Origin: a virus
DNA: 35,349 bases
IMG/VR virus record: IMGVR_UViG_3300047469_000404
Coordinates: 1 to 35,349 of that record
Direction: 5' to 3' (one strand)
The translations under genes and the position numbers were made by a program. Shown here piece after piece: positions 14,373 to 21,789 of this stretch (its first letter is position 1; each line of letters opens with the position of its first letter). Under the pieces are notes generated by a model, which was given only the letters and a program-made list of their open reading frames with translations, was not told where the DNA came from and did not search any database.

Positions 14373-15655
14373 TGGCGGTGTCCCACGGATCTCTGCCATT
14401 CCAGGAGCAGATCGACTATTTCAAAGGCAAGACCAATATCCCGACCCGCGCTTGGACGGATGTCTACAACGTTGAGCATGACTGGGCGTTCGTGGTCGCG
14501 GGCACCACCAAGCAGGCCCTGCTTGCGGATATGCGCGGTGCTGTCGAAAAGGCCATCACTAGTGGCCTCACCCTGGAGCAGTTCCGCGCCGGGTTTGACC
14601 AGGTCGTAAATAAGCACGGCTGGGAATACAACGGAGGCCGTGGCTGGCGTACCCGCGTGATCTACGAGACCAACCTGCGCCAGTCCTATAATGCCGGTCG
14701 TGAAACTCAGATGGCCGATCCCGAGCTACGCAAGCGCCGGCCATATGGGCTTTACCGCCACGGCGACAGCGCTTACCCTCGGCCACAGCACCTAGCGTGG
14801 AACGGCACGGTGTTGCCCCTGGACGATCCGTGGTGGAGCACTCACAGCCCCCAGAACGGCTGGGGCTGTAAGTGCAAGAAGTTCATGGTGGGCCAGCGTG
14901 ACCTCGACCGCCAAGGCCTGAAGGTAGGTCCGGCACCAGAGATTGAATATGAGGACCGCACCATTGGGGTGAACAGCCCGAATGGACCTCGCACGGTGCG
15001 GGTGCCAAAGGGTATTGATCCGGGCTTTGAGTTCGCACCTGGTCAATCGCGGTTGGCCACGGCCGTGCCACCGTTGCGCGCTTATGATCCGCTGCCTGAA
15101 CCAGGTGCGCGGTCGAGCAGCGTTCAGGGTGCAGGCTTGCCAAACAAGCGGCCACTTAGTGCTCTGCCTCCAGCGCGGGAGGTGTCTGCAGACAAGCTCT
15201 TGCCGGAAGGACTTCCGGATCAGACCTACGTTGAGCGCTTCCTGGCAGAGTTCGGCGCGTCCGACGCGGCACCGGTCTTGTTCAAGGATGTGACCGGCGA
15301 TGCCGTAGTGGTCGGTCGTGAGTTGTTCACTAATGCCAAAACCGGCGCTTTGAAGATCAAGAAACGTGGCCATGCCCGTGAGCTGCTGCTGCTCGCTGAG
15401 GCAATCAAAGACCCGGATGAGGTGTGGGTGCGGTTGGAATGGCTGTATGCCAAGAACAAGGCGGTCGTGCGGCGCCGTTATATCTCGCGCTACCAGATCG
15501 ATGGCGAGCCAGTTCCGGCGCTGTCAGTGTTTGAGGTTGGAGATGATGGTTGGGATGGTGTTACGACGTTCTCGCCGGATGCCAATAACCCAGAGTACCT
15601 GGAGCAACTCAGGATCGGGGTACGGCTGTATCGTCGGTCAACAATCGACGAGTAA
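14372..15655 (+). CDS. gpF-like minor head protein with C-terminal PBECR-type domain
   Basis: 427-residue fusion. Residues about 1-230 match the Mu gpF/SPP1 gp7 minor head family: 'VIYETNLRQSYNAGRETQM', and 'NGWGCKCKKFMV' with W164, C166 and C168. A linker rich in proline follows (about 225-275). Residues about 280-427 look like the PBECR2 nuclease-type domain (phage Barnase-EndoU-ColicinE5/D-RelE class): 'GHARELLLLAEAIKDPDEVW' and 'LRIGVRLYRRS'. Such C-terminal domains ride in phage heads and may be delivered into the host; activity is not shown. Head role sure, the C-terminal domain fairly sure. Confidence 0.88.
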   Translation: MAVSHGSLPFQEQIDYFKGKTNIPTRAWTDVYNVEHDWAFVVAGTTKQALLADMRGAVEKAITSGLTLEQFRAGFDQVVNKHGWEYNGGRGWRTRVIYETNLRQSYNAGRETQMADPELRKRRPYGLYRHGDSAYPRPQHLAWNGTVLPLDDPWWSTHSPQNGWGCKCKKFMVGQRDLDRQGLKVGPAPEIEYEDRTIGVNSPNGPRTVRVPKGIDPGFEFAPGQSRLATAVPPLRAYDPLPEPGARSSSVQGAGLPNKRPLSALPPAREVSADKLLPEGLPDQTYVERFLAEFGASDAAPVLFKDVTGDAVVVGRELFTNAKTGALKIKKRGHARELLLLAEAIKDPDEVWVRLEWLYAKNKAVVRRRYISRYQIDGEPVPALSVFEVGDDGWDGVTTFSPDANNPEYLEQLRIGVRLYRRSTIDE

Positions 15656-15685
15656 TAAAAAACCACGCGCCGCCACACGTGGTTT
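15654..15685 (-). terminator. Intrinsic terminator on the minus strand
   Basis: An 8-bp stem (AAACCACG 15660-15667 with CGTGGTTT 15678-15685) with a 10-base loop. Read on the minus strand it is followed by a T-rich run (TTTTTTATTA counting the stem end). On the plus strand no T-run follows beyond the stem. It could stop transcripts of the minus-strand gene at 16334-17563 after they have run antisense through gpG. Its place just after the gpF stop also makes it a candidate 3' hairpin for the plus-strand message. Confidence 0.55.
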
Positions 15686-15761
15686 CGCCCTGAGTGTAGG
15701 CCTGGAGGTCCTGGCGGGGACTGCTCACTCAATGGGCGTTCATTGATAGTAGGAGATGCAC

Positions 15762-16328
15762 ATGGCAGGCGCAATGCTCAATGTCGAAGTCGATGACAGT
15801 CGATCTGGTGCGGCGTTGGCCGAATTGGCAGAGCGATTGGAGAATCTTCGTGTACCGCTCAAGGACATCGCGGAGTACCTGCATCAATCCACGGACGAAC
15901 GCTTTCGAAAGCAGGTATCTCCCGACGGTACTCCATGGGCACCATTGGCTGCATCCACCATTGCACGGAAGAAGTCGAGCCAGATCCTGCGGCAGGATGG
16001 CTTTCTCCAAGACACCATGCGACACCGGATCAGCGGTAATGGGTTGGAATTTGGTACGGATCGGGTCTACGGCGGTATCCACCAGAACGGCGGCAAGATC
16101 GAGCAAGGCGCTCGTTCGCAGCAGGTTTACTTCAAACACAAGAATGGTGAGGTCGGAAATCGGTTTGTCAAAAAGAGGCAGTCCAACTTTGCCCAATGGG
16201 TGACCCGAGGTGCGACATCCACAGAGATGCCCGCTCGACCATATCTTGGACTGTCATCCGAGGATGACAATGAGATCTTCGCCATCGTTTCTGAGTACCT
16301 ATCCGAGCCATTCCAAGTCGGCGAGTGA
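15762..16328 (+). CDS. G: Virion morphogenesis protein (Mu gpG)
   Basis: 188-residue member of the phage virion morphogenesis family (Mu gpG), needed in Mu for joining heads and tails. Family features are 'DERFRKQVSPDGTPWAPLAA', 'LRQDGFLQDTMRHRI', 'YGGIHQNGGKI' and 'MPARPYLGLSSEDDNEI'. The ATG at 15762 is preferred to 15756 because AGGAG at 15751-15755 then has a normal spacing. A 106-bp gap with a hairpin separates it from gpF. It ends five bases before the stop of the convergent minus-strand gene, with no terminator between them. Confidence 0.92.
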   Translation: MAGAMLNVEVDDSRSGAALAELAERLENLRVPLKDIAEYLHQSTDERFRKQVSPDGTPWAPLAASTIARKKSSQILRQDGFLQDTMRHRISGNGLEFGTDRVYGGIHQNGGKIEQGARSQQVYFKHKNGEVGNRFVKKRQSNFAQWVTRGATSTEMPARPYLGLSSEDDNEIFAIVSEYLSEPFQVGE

Positions 16329-16333
16329 TTGCG

Positions 16334-17563
16334 CTATTGGCGAATTAAAAGGTAGCCTTTCGCGAATTCCTCTGGCCCACCCAGCAGTGTCTTGTTTGAT
16401 CGCTTTTCAGATTCTGCCGTAACCTCGAAAAAGCGTTCTGCAGGATTAAAGCCTCCGACTATCCGACTGATGAAGTAGGTAAACCCCTCTTGTACCACAT
16501 GGATAGAAGGAGAATCGGTGGCTGGACGCTCGTGTAGGGTGTGACCTGCATAGATGGGAGGAGGGTCAAACGGAATGTCTCTGGATGGTTCCCGGCGAGC
16601 ACTGCCGTGCTGCTGCTTTTTCAGAATGATGGATACAGCACGATCCAGGCAGTAGCGGGCGTTAGAGTCCGTAGCGTTACTTGCCCCGAAATCCGCGTCA
16701 TAGGTAACCGACCAACCTTGATTTACGCCTGTGCGGAAAACACTAGGGGTTAATCGTTGTAAATTGTGAAGTTCCACGGTGTGGATTCCCAGTTCCATTG
16801 CTTGAAAGCGCCAGTTCTGGTGATCTATCTGCACATAGTCCGTCGGCACTTTCACATGCTGTTCAATCCACTTGGCGTTACGAGTCCACTCCGGGGCTCT
16901 CCATCCACCACGTAAAGCAGATGAAAGTAAATTTTCCGGCTTTATGCCACCGTAGTCACGCCAGCCATAGATGCTGTACTCCGCCTCAAACTCGACAAAG
17001 ATTGCCTTACGCGTTTCTATCAAAGCGTCGAGGTAGCGCCGCTCTTTGATAGCCTGCTCAGCGGCTTTGAGAAGAGTTTTGGACTCGGCATCCTGGAGCA
17101 GGTTCGCAATGAATAAATCGCGGAGTGTATGACCTAGGACCGCTTGCGTCATCGAGGAAATGGCCTCCTGCGCAGCGGCGTAATATGTTCTCACCATCGC
17201 TGGCTCAGCAAGCTGTGCGTAGTGCTTGACCAAGACTCTTTGCTTATTAAGCGCCTTAAGGGTTCCTGAACGGGGCACGGCAACACCGGCAGCCTTTAAT
17301 TCCCCAAGGAGTTCATCGAAGCTCTTCCGTTCGAGGTTTTTTTCGTCATCGATGCCTCGTTCGAGGAGCAGAGCGTACAGGACGGCTTCTAGAGCATCTT
17401 GAAGAACTATTAAGCCCGTGGAGGCCAGGTATCTATCCTCCGTTGAGCACAATGGGTCAGCCTGTTCAAGCAGTGCTCGCGCAACTATAAGGGAATGCAG
17501 TGTTGATTCGCGCATATGACGCCTAATGTTGAGTTGAAGGTCCATGAGCCGAGAACGCATCAT
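16334..17563 (-). CDS. Reverse-strand cargo protein with HEPN-like N-terminal domain
   Basis: 409-residue protein encoded against the late operon. Residues about 15-140 are all-helical and include 'TLKALNKQRVLVKHYAQL', with an Rx4H motif (R109, H114) as in HEPN RNases; the residue after R is V rather than the usual N/D/H. A second helical segment (155-198, AIKERRYLDALIETRKAIFV) also looks HEPN-like. The C-terminal half (200-409) is mixed and unrecognised. Orientation, lack of a Mu counterpart and position between G and I mark it as an accessory gene. No clear ribosome site precedes the tandem ATGs at 17563 and 17560. A defence or abortive-infection role is a hypothesis. Confidence 0.75.
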   Translation of the reverse strand: MMRSRLMDLQLNIRRHMRESTLHSLIVARALLEQADPLCSTEDRYLASTGLIVLQDALEAVLYALLLERGIDDEKNLERKSFDELLGELKAAGVAVPRSGTLKALNKQRVLVKHYAQLAEPAMVRTYYAAAQEAISSMTQAVLGHTLRDLFIANLLQDAESKTLLKAAEQAIKERRYLDALIETRKAIFVEFEAEYSIYGWRDYGGIKPENLLSSALRGGWRAPEWTRNAKWIEQHVKVPTDYVQIDHQNWRFQAMELGIHTVELHNLQRLTPSVFRTGVNQGWSVTYDADFGASNATDSNARYCLDRAVSIILKKQQHGSARREPSRDIPFDPPPIYAGHTLHERPATDSPSIHVVQEGFTYFISRIVGGFNPAERFFEVTAESEKRSNKTLLGGPEEFAKGYLLIRQ

Positions 17564-17915
17564 AAGCTGCTGTTAGGTTTATGTGTGTTGCGGCTGTCAT
17601 ATCGAATGAGAATGACAAGTCAGGTCGAACGCAAACAGGACGTCAAGTGGAGTGCATCTGCCGATCCAACAGAATCGCGCTGACGGCGTTTTTAGGGGCT
17701 TACAGGTACAACGACGGCGGTAGGGGGTCGTAAGAAGCGTTAGACCGGCGTTAGATTTCCTCCAAGGGTCATGCCTGCATCATAGCGGTAGCCACAGTCA
17801 CCAAGATCCAGCCAAAATACCCGATTCCCGCAATTCCCTCGCACCAGGTTAAGACCCGAATTTCTTATTCGGGGCTGAAACTCCATCGCTGATCGATGCC
17901 GCTGAAACTAGCGGC
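17564..17915. other. 352-bp non-coding region between the cargo gene and the protease gene
   Basis: No convincing reading frame. It must hold the promoter of the minus-strand cargo gene near its left end, although no good -35/-10 pair stands out. It contains a direct repeat GCGTTAGA (17737-17744 and 17748-17755, one helical turn apart), a 7-bp hairpin (CCCGAAT/ATTCGGG, 17855-17873) and a second hairpin touching the next ATG. In Mu the strong gyrase site lies near this G/I junction, so this region is a candidate location; the sequence alone does not prove it. Confidence 0.6.
17898..17915 (+). promoter_or_regulatory. Hairpin abutting the protease start codon
   Basis: Perfect 6-bp stem GCCGCT/AGCGGC with loop GAAACT, ending at the base before ATG 17916. 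It takes the place where a Shine-Dalgarno sequence should be, and none is visible upstream. It may restrain translation of the protease/scaffold gene or act as a processing signal. Confidence 0.45.
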
Positions 17916-18884
17916 ATGAAAACATTACTCGCCCTCAATACCGACCTCTCTGCAGCGATTGCCAACGGCAAGGCGCCGGAATGGGTCGAGCTGATTCCAG
18001 CCGGTCCCGTCGTTGTCGGTCGTGATGGTCGTCAGTGGCTGTTCGATGAGCAAGCTCAGGAGATGGTGCTGAGCCTGTTCACGGCTCGGAACATCGAACT
18101 GCCTATCGACTGGGAACATGCAACCCAGCACCTAGCCCCAAATGGGCAAGCAGCGCCTGCAGCAGCTTGGATCACCGAGTTGGAGATTCGCTCGGGTGGC
18201 CTCTGGGGTCGAGTCAGCTGGACCCCTCGCGGTGACGCGCAAGTCGTCGCCAAAGAGTATCGCTTCCTTTCCCCTGTATTCGACTACGAGGCCGAAGGCG
18301 GACGCATCGTGCGCCTGGTCAGTGCTGGCCTCACCAACGTCCCGAATTTCCTCCTCACTGCTCTCAACCACGAAAACCCGGAGTTCAATGTGAAGCTCTC
18401 TCCTGCGCTATTGGCATTGCTCGGCCTGCCCGAAGCTGCCACCGAAGCCGACGTTCTTGCGGCGACTACCCAACTGAAGCAAGCGGCAAATACCGAAAAG
18501 ACTCCAAGCCTGGATCGTTTCGTACCGCGTGCGGATCACGACGCTCTGCAGCTTCGCGCCACCAACGCCGAGCAGGCATTGGCTACTCGCGTCAAAGCCG
18601 AGCGTGATTCGTCAGTTAACACCGAGATCGATGCAGCCCTGAAGCTCGGCAAGATTACCCCGGCTACCGCTGACTACCACCGCGCAGCCTGCCAAGAAGA
18701 AGGTGGTCTGGAGCGATTCAAGGCGTTCGTCGCTGCGGCGCCGGTTGTGGGCGAGCCGTCTGGCTTGGATGGCAAACCGAAACCAGTTCTCTCTACTGCC
18801 CTCAACGCTGAGCAGCAAGCCATGTGCGCGCAGCTGGGCGTTGATCCTGAGCAGTACGCCAAAACGCTTCAGAGCGAGGGCTAA
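17916..18884 (+). CDS. I: Head maturation protease with scaffold domain (Mu gpI/gpZ)
   Basis: 322-residue protein of the Mu gpI protease family. The N-terminal protease part (about 1-155) shows 'PEWVELIPAGPVVVGRDGRQ', 'IELPIDWEHATQHLAP', 'WTPRGDAQVVAKEYRFLSPV' and 'GLTNVPNFLLTALN'. The C-terminal part (about 159-322), rich in alanine, glutamate and helix, is scaffold-like. In Mu, gene Z encodes the scaffold as the C-terminal part of I. It is the first plus-strand gene after the reverse cargo gene and is preceded by hairpins instead of a ribosome site. A good internal start is noted separately. Confidence 0.9.
   Translation: MKTLLALNTDLSAAIANGKAPEWVELIPAGPVVVGRDGRQWLFDEQAQEMVLSLFTARNIELPIDWEHATQHLAPNGQAAPAAAWITELEIRSGGLWGRVSWTPRGDAQVVAKEYRFLSPVFDYEAEGGRIVRLVSAGLTNVPNFLLTALNHENPEFNVKLSPALLALLGLPEAATEADVLAATTQLKQAANTEKTPSLDRFVPRADHDALQLRATNAEQALATRVKAERDSSVNTEIDAALKLGKITPATADYHRAACQEEGGLERFKAFVAAAPVVGEPSGLDGKPKPVLSTALNAEQQAMCAQLGVDPEQYAKTLQSEG
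18390..18884 (+). CDS. Candidate internal-start scaffold protein (Mu gpZ-like)
   Basis: An in-frame GTG at 18390 (residue 159 of the protease) is preceded by GGAG at 18380-18383 with 6 bases between. Starting there would give a 164-residue protein beginning at the protease/scaffold border (KLSPALLALLGLPEAATEAD), just as Mu Z is made from within I. The start is deduced from position and ribosome site only. Confidence 0.5.
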   Translation: MKLSPALLALLGLPEAATEADVLAATTQLKQAANTEKTPSLDRFVPRADHDALQLRATNAEQALATRVKAERDSSVNTEIDAALKLGKITPATADYHRAACQEEGGLERFKAFVAAAPVVGEPSGLDGKPKPVLSTALNAEQQAMCAQLGVDPEQYAKTLQSEG

Positions 18885-18887
18885 ACC

Positions 18888-19283
18888 ATGCCGCTGACTC
18901 AAGACCGCAATACCTCAATGAAAGCCACCGACGTCTTGGTGATTGGCCTGGCAGCCAGCACCAAGATCTTCGCTGGCAGCCTGGTGATGCTCAATGCGGC
19001 CGGCTTTGCCGTGTCAGGTAGCACCGCGACTGGTTTGACCTACGCCGGTCGAGCTGAAGAGTTCGTCGATAACACCTCTGGCGCGGCTGGCGCGGCTCGC
19101 GTGGCGGTGCGTCGCAACAAGGCATTCAAGTGGACCAATGACGGTTCCATCGTTCAGGCCAATCTGCTGAAGAGCGCCTATGTGGTGGATGACGGAACTG
19201 TTGCGGCCACTGATGGGGGCGGAACTCGCTCCATCGCTGGCCGAATCGTTGGCATCGATTCCGACGGTGTTTGGGTCGAGTAA
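18888..19283 (+). CDS. Decoration-like head protein, probable
   Basis: 131-residue glycine/alanine-rich beta protein (for example AGFAVSGSTATGLTYAGRAE, GGTRSIAGRIVGIDSDGVWV). Position between protease/scaffold and the major head protein, small size and sequence style resemble capsid decoration or stabilising proteins (DUF2190-like). Mu itself has no gene here, whereas several Pseudomonas Mu-like phages do. GAGGG at 18876-18880 fits ATG 18888. Structural role probable, exact family uncertain. Confidence 0.7.
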   Translation: MPLTQDRNTSMKATDVLVIGLAASTKIFAGSLVMLNAAGFAVSGSTATGLTYAGRAEEFVDNTSGAAGAARVAVRRNKAFKWTNDGSIVQANLLKSAYVVDDGTVAATDGGGTRSIAGRIVGIDSDGVWVE

Positions 19284-19310
19284 CCCTCTATATATAGGAG
19301 CGCATTGCGC

Positions 19311-20219
19311 ATGCTGGTAAATAAAGCTTCGATTAACGCGGCGTTCGTCGCACTCAAAACGCTGTTCAACAACGCCTTTACTACCGCGCCCAGCAACTGG
19401 GAAAAGATCGCGATGAAGGTGCCGTCCAGCACGGGTAGCAACCTATACGCGTGGCTGTCGTCCTTTCCGCGTATGCGCCGCTGGATCGGCGAGAAACACA
19501 TTAAAAGCCTGAAGGCGTTCAAGTACACCGTCGTCAACGAAGACTTTGAGGCCACCGTTGAGGTGGACCGCAACGATATCGAAGACGATCTGCTGGGTGT
19601 CTACTCGCCTCAAGCGCAAATGGCAGGCCACTCGGCCAAGCAGTTGCCAGACGAAATCATTTTTGAAGTGGTCAACGCGGCTTTCACCAGCCCGTGCTAC
19701 GACGACCAATACTTCTTTGACACCGATCACCCCGTGGGCGATCAAAGTGTCAGTAACAAGGGGACCAAGAAGCTCTCAATTGCAACTCAGGCACTCGCTC
19801 AGGCCAGTTATGGCGCCGCACGTACGGCCATGGGTAAGTTCTTGGATGAAGATGGTCGCCCCCTGAACATCACGCCAACCGTTCTCCTGGTGCCAAAGGC
19901 GCTGGAAGACGTTGGCCGTGCCTTGCTCACGGCTGACCGCCTGGAAGACGGCAAGACCAACATCTATAAGGGGACCGCCGAACTGGTTGTCTCTGGTCGC
20001 CTGACCTCGGACACCGCGTGGTTTCTGCTCGATACCAGCCTCCCGGTGAAGCCGTTTATTTACCAGGAGCGCAAGGCTCCGGTGTTCGTCCAGCAGATTG
20101 ACGCCGAAGCGGATGATGTTTTCAACCGCAAGAAATTCAAGTTCGGTGCGGAAGCACGTGCGGCTGGTGGCTATGGCCTCTGGCAGACCGCTTACGGTTC
20201 CACCGGTACGGACGCCTAA
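19311..20219 (+). CDS. T: Major head protein (Mu gpT)
   Basis: 302-residue major capsid protein of the Mu gpT family. The N-terminus (MLVNKASINAAFVALKTLFN) is characteristic, as are 'WEKIAMKVPSSTGSNLYAWL', 'WIGEKHIKSL' and 'DDQYFFDTDHPVGD'. The ATG at 19311 aligns with the gpT N-terminus; a TTG at 19305 is closer to AGGAG (19296-19300) and remains possible. Expected to be the most abundant virion protein, folded as HK97 type with scaffolding by the I/Z protein. Confidence 0.95.
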   Translation: MLVNKASINAAFVALKTLFNNAFTTAPSNWEKIAMKVPSSTGSNLYAWLSSFPRMRRWIGEKHIKSLKAFKYTVVNEDFEATVEVDRNDIEDDLLGVYSPQAQMAGHSAKQLPDEIIFEVVNAAFTSPCYDDQYFFDTDHPVGDQSVSNKGTKKLSIATQALAQASYGAARTAMGKFLDEDGRPLNITPTVLLVPKALEDVGRALLTADRLEDGKTNIYKGTAELVVSGRLTSDTAWFLLDTSLPVKPFIYQERKAPVFVQQIDAEADDVFNRKKFKFGAEARAAGGYGLWQTAYGSTGTDA

Positions 20220-20223
20220 TCCC

Positions 20224-20517
20224 ATGGCCCTACTCATCAAAGCGTTGCGCGACGGCTTCCGTCGCGCCGGGATCGCTCACAGCAGTGCGGGCACTTATCA
20301 CGCCGATGATGCATTCAGCGAAGAACAGCTGGAAGCACTCAAAGGCGAGCCGCAACTAATCGTGATCGAGGGTGTTGAAGAACCGGAACAGGATGACGGT
20401 GATGAGAACGAGGACTCCGGGTTGGAAGGCAATGGCGCACAAGCAGGCTCGCCGGTTGGTGCGCAGAAGTCTGCGGCAGCTGGTGATAAGACCCGTCGTG
20501 TAAAGGCCTCCAAATGA
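20224..20517 (+). CDS. FluMu-N domain protein (HI1506-like)
   Basis: 97-residue protein. The N-terminal half is a FluMu_N-type domain (KALRDGFRRAGIAHSSAGTY, then FSEEQLEALKGEPQLIVIEG), as found in the HI1506 protein of the Haemophilus FluMu prophage and at the Mu gp35 position. The C-terminal half is acidic then basic, low complexity and likely disordered. Precise role unknown; the position suggests head or connector structure. Earlier in-frame starts would overlap the gpT gene. Confidence 0.8.
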   Translation: MALLIKALRDGFRRAGIAHSSAGTYHADDAFSEEQLEALKGEPQLIVIEGVEEPEQDDGDENEDSGLEGNGAQAGSPVGAQKSAAAGDKTRRVKASK

Positions 20518-21005
20518 ATCTCTCGCTACCTGGTGCGCTAGTTCTTATCGCTCGTTTCGGTGCGTCGGAGATGGCCAGTTTGGCCGTTCCCGACACCTTC
20601 AATCCCATTGAACCTGGTCTGCTGGAAGCAGCAGCCAGGGGCGACGATCTGACCGGCTGGGATGCCGATGATGTGGCGGCCGCCGTTGCGGCGCTGGCAC
20701 GGATTGCCGATGCCGCCACCCGCGCCCGGAGCGAGGTTCAGTTCTACCTACGTTATCGCCGACCAGGTGAAGACGCGCCGGATTGGGTGGCCGAAGATCT
20801 ACCTGAACTGACTCGGTTTCACTTGTACGGCGAGAAGGCCAATGCCGAATCGAGCGTGCGACTCCGTTACAAGGACATCATCAAGCGGCTGGAGAGCTTG
20901 GCCCTTGAAGACGAAAAGCGCGGGGCATCTGAGTCTGGCCAGTCGGGGTTGGGCATCACCCATGCGCCGCGACTGTTCAGCCGCAACACACTGAGTCGCC
21001 TTTGA
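20514..21005 (+). CDS. gp36-family protein (DUF1320)
   Basis: 163-residue protein of the DUF1320 family (Mu gp36), a likely head-tail connector. Family traits are 'LIARFGASEMASLA' and the acidic 'WDADDVAAAVAALARIADAA' followed by 'EVQFYLRYR' and 'RFHLYGEKA'. The ATG overlaps the preceding stop (ATGA) and its TGA overlaps the ATG of the next gene. Confidence 0.82.
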   Translation: MNLSLPGALVLIARFGASEMASLAVPDTFNPIEPGLLEAAARGDDLTGWDADDVAAAVAALARIADAATRARSEVQFYLRYRRPGEDAPDWVAEDLPELTRFHLYGEKANAESSVRLRYKDIIKRLESLALEDEKRGASESGQSGLGITHAPRLFSRNTLSRL

Positions 21006-21577
21006 TGCTGGGGGATCTGGAAGACGCCATTGAGGCCAGGCTTGCAGAGCTGAAAAAACAGCTCCCACGCCTGACGATCAAGACGTATGGCGGCGAGCTG
21101 AGTGATCCAGATCTGTTGGTTGATCTGATCAAGGGCACGCCCTCAGTGATGCTCACGACGCCTCGGGTGGTGTTTCGCCGTCAGAGCCAAACCAGCCGTC
21201 GATTCAGCGCCGCAGTGGTGTTCCGTCTGGTCATCTCTAGCAAGTCGGTCAGGGACGAGAAAGCCACTCGGCGCGGCACCGTCAGTGCCGATCCGGGCAG
21301 TTACTGGATCTGGGAAAGCTGCATGCGACTGCTGACAGGCTGGCAGCACAAGCCTGACGGGGCGCGTATTGCACCCACTGAGTTCGCCAACCTGGTCACC
21401 GGGAAATTCCAGTCCGATCACCTTTCGGTGCTTGGGCAGAGCTTTGCCATCGATCTGGATTGGGTGATCCCAGAAGAGCCGCTGCCCGACCTCGAAGGCA
21501 TTGATATTTCGTACCACGTTCCAGGCGACAACCCTGAGACAACCGCAACAGACAACATCGAATTGAGGGATCTGTGA
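21005..21577 (+). CDS. gp37-family protein (DUF1834)
   Basis: 190-residue member of the DUF1834 family (Mu gp37). Visible features are the N-terminal helix 'GDLEDAIEARLAELKKQLPR', 'TPSVMLTTPRVVFRRQSQTS' and the C-terminal 'VLGQSFAIDLDWVIPEEPLP'. In related tails this position holds a tail-terminator or neck protein, so a head-tail joining role is likely but not shown. ATG 21005 overlaps the previous stop. Confidence 0.8.
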   Translation: MLGDLEDAIEARLAELKKQLPRLTIKTYGGELSDPDLLVDLIKGTPSVMLTTPRVVFRRQSQTSRRFSAAVVFRLVISSKSVRDEKATRRGTVSADPGSYWIWESCMRLLTGWQHKPDGARIAPTEFANLVTGKFQSDHLSVLGQSFAIDLDWVIPEEPLPDLEGIDISYHVPGDNPETTATDNIELRDL

Positions 21578-21789
21578 TGCGCGTGATCGCCACAACAGAT
21601 CCGGTGCCTATGCCGCCGGATCAACTGAACAAGCAGGCGGGGTTCATTCAGCCTGAGCCTGCTGAGCCGGTAGTGGTTGAAAACACCTCCTACTACCAGC
21701 GCCGTATTGCTGCAGGCGAATTGCGTGTGATCGCAGAAACCAAAACGGCTGGTCGCGGTGCCAAACAAACCGCCAAAGGAGTCAAGTAA
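21577..21789 (+). CDS. gp38-family small protein (DUF2635)
   Basis: 70-residue protein with the DUF2635 pattern (RVIATTDPVPMPPDQLNKQA, then VENTSYYQRRIAAGELRVI), found at the Mu gp38 position directly before the sheath. Role unknown. GAGGGA (21565-21570) precedes ATG 21577, and the final TAA overlaps the sheath ATG (TAATG). Confidence 0.82.
   Translation: MRVIATTDPVPMPPDQLNKQAGFIQPEPAEPVVVENTSYYQRRIAAGELRVIAETKTAGRGAKQTAKGVK

Noticed and set aside
17680-17700. GC-rich stretch followed by TTTTT as a terminator.
   Set aside because: The stem is only about 3 bp, too weak to call.
17888-17915. Possible third hammerhead (CTGATCGATG followed by GAAAC).
   Set aside because: The CUGANGA strand has an extra base, GAAAC lies in the loop of another hairpin, and no GUC with stems I and III can be found.
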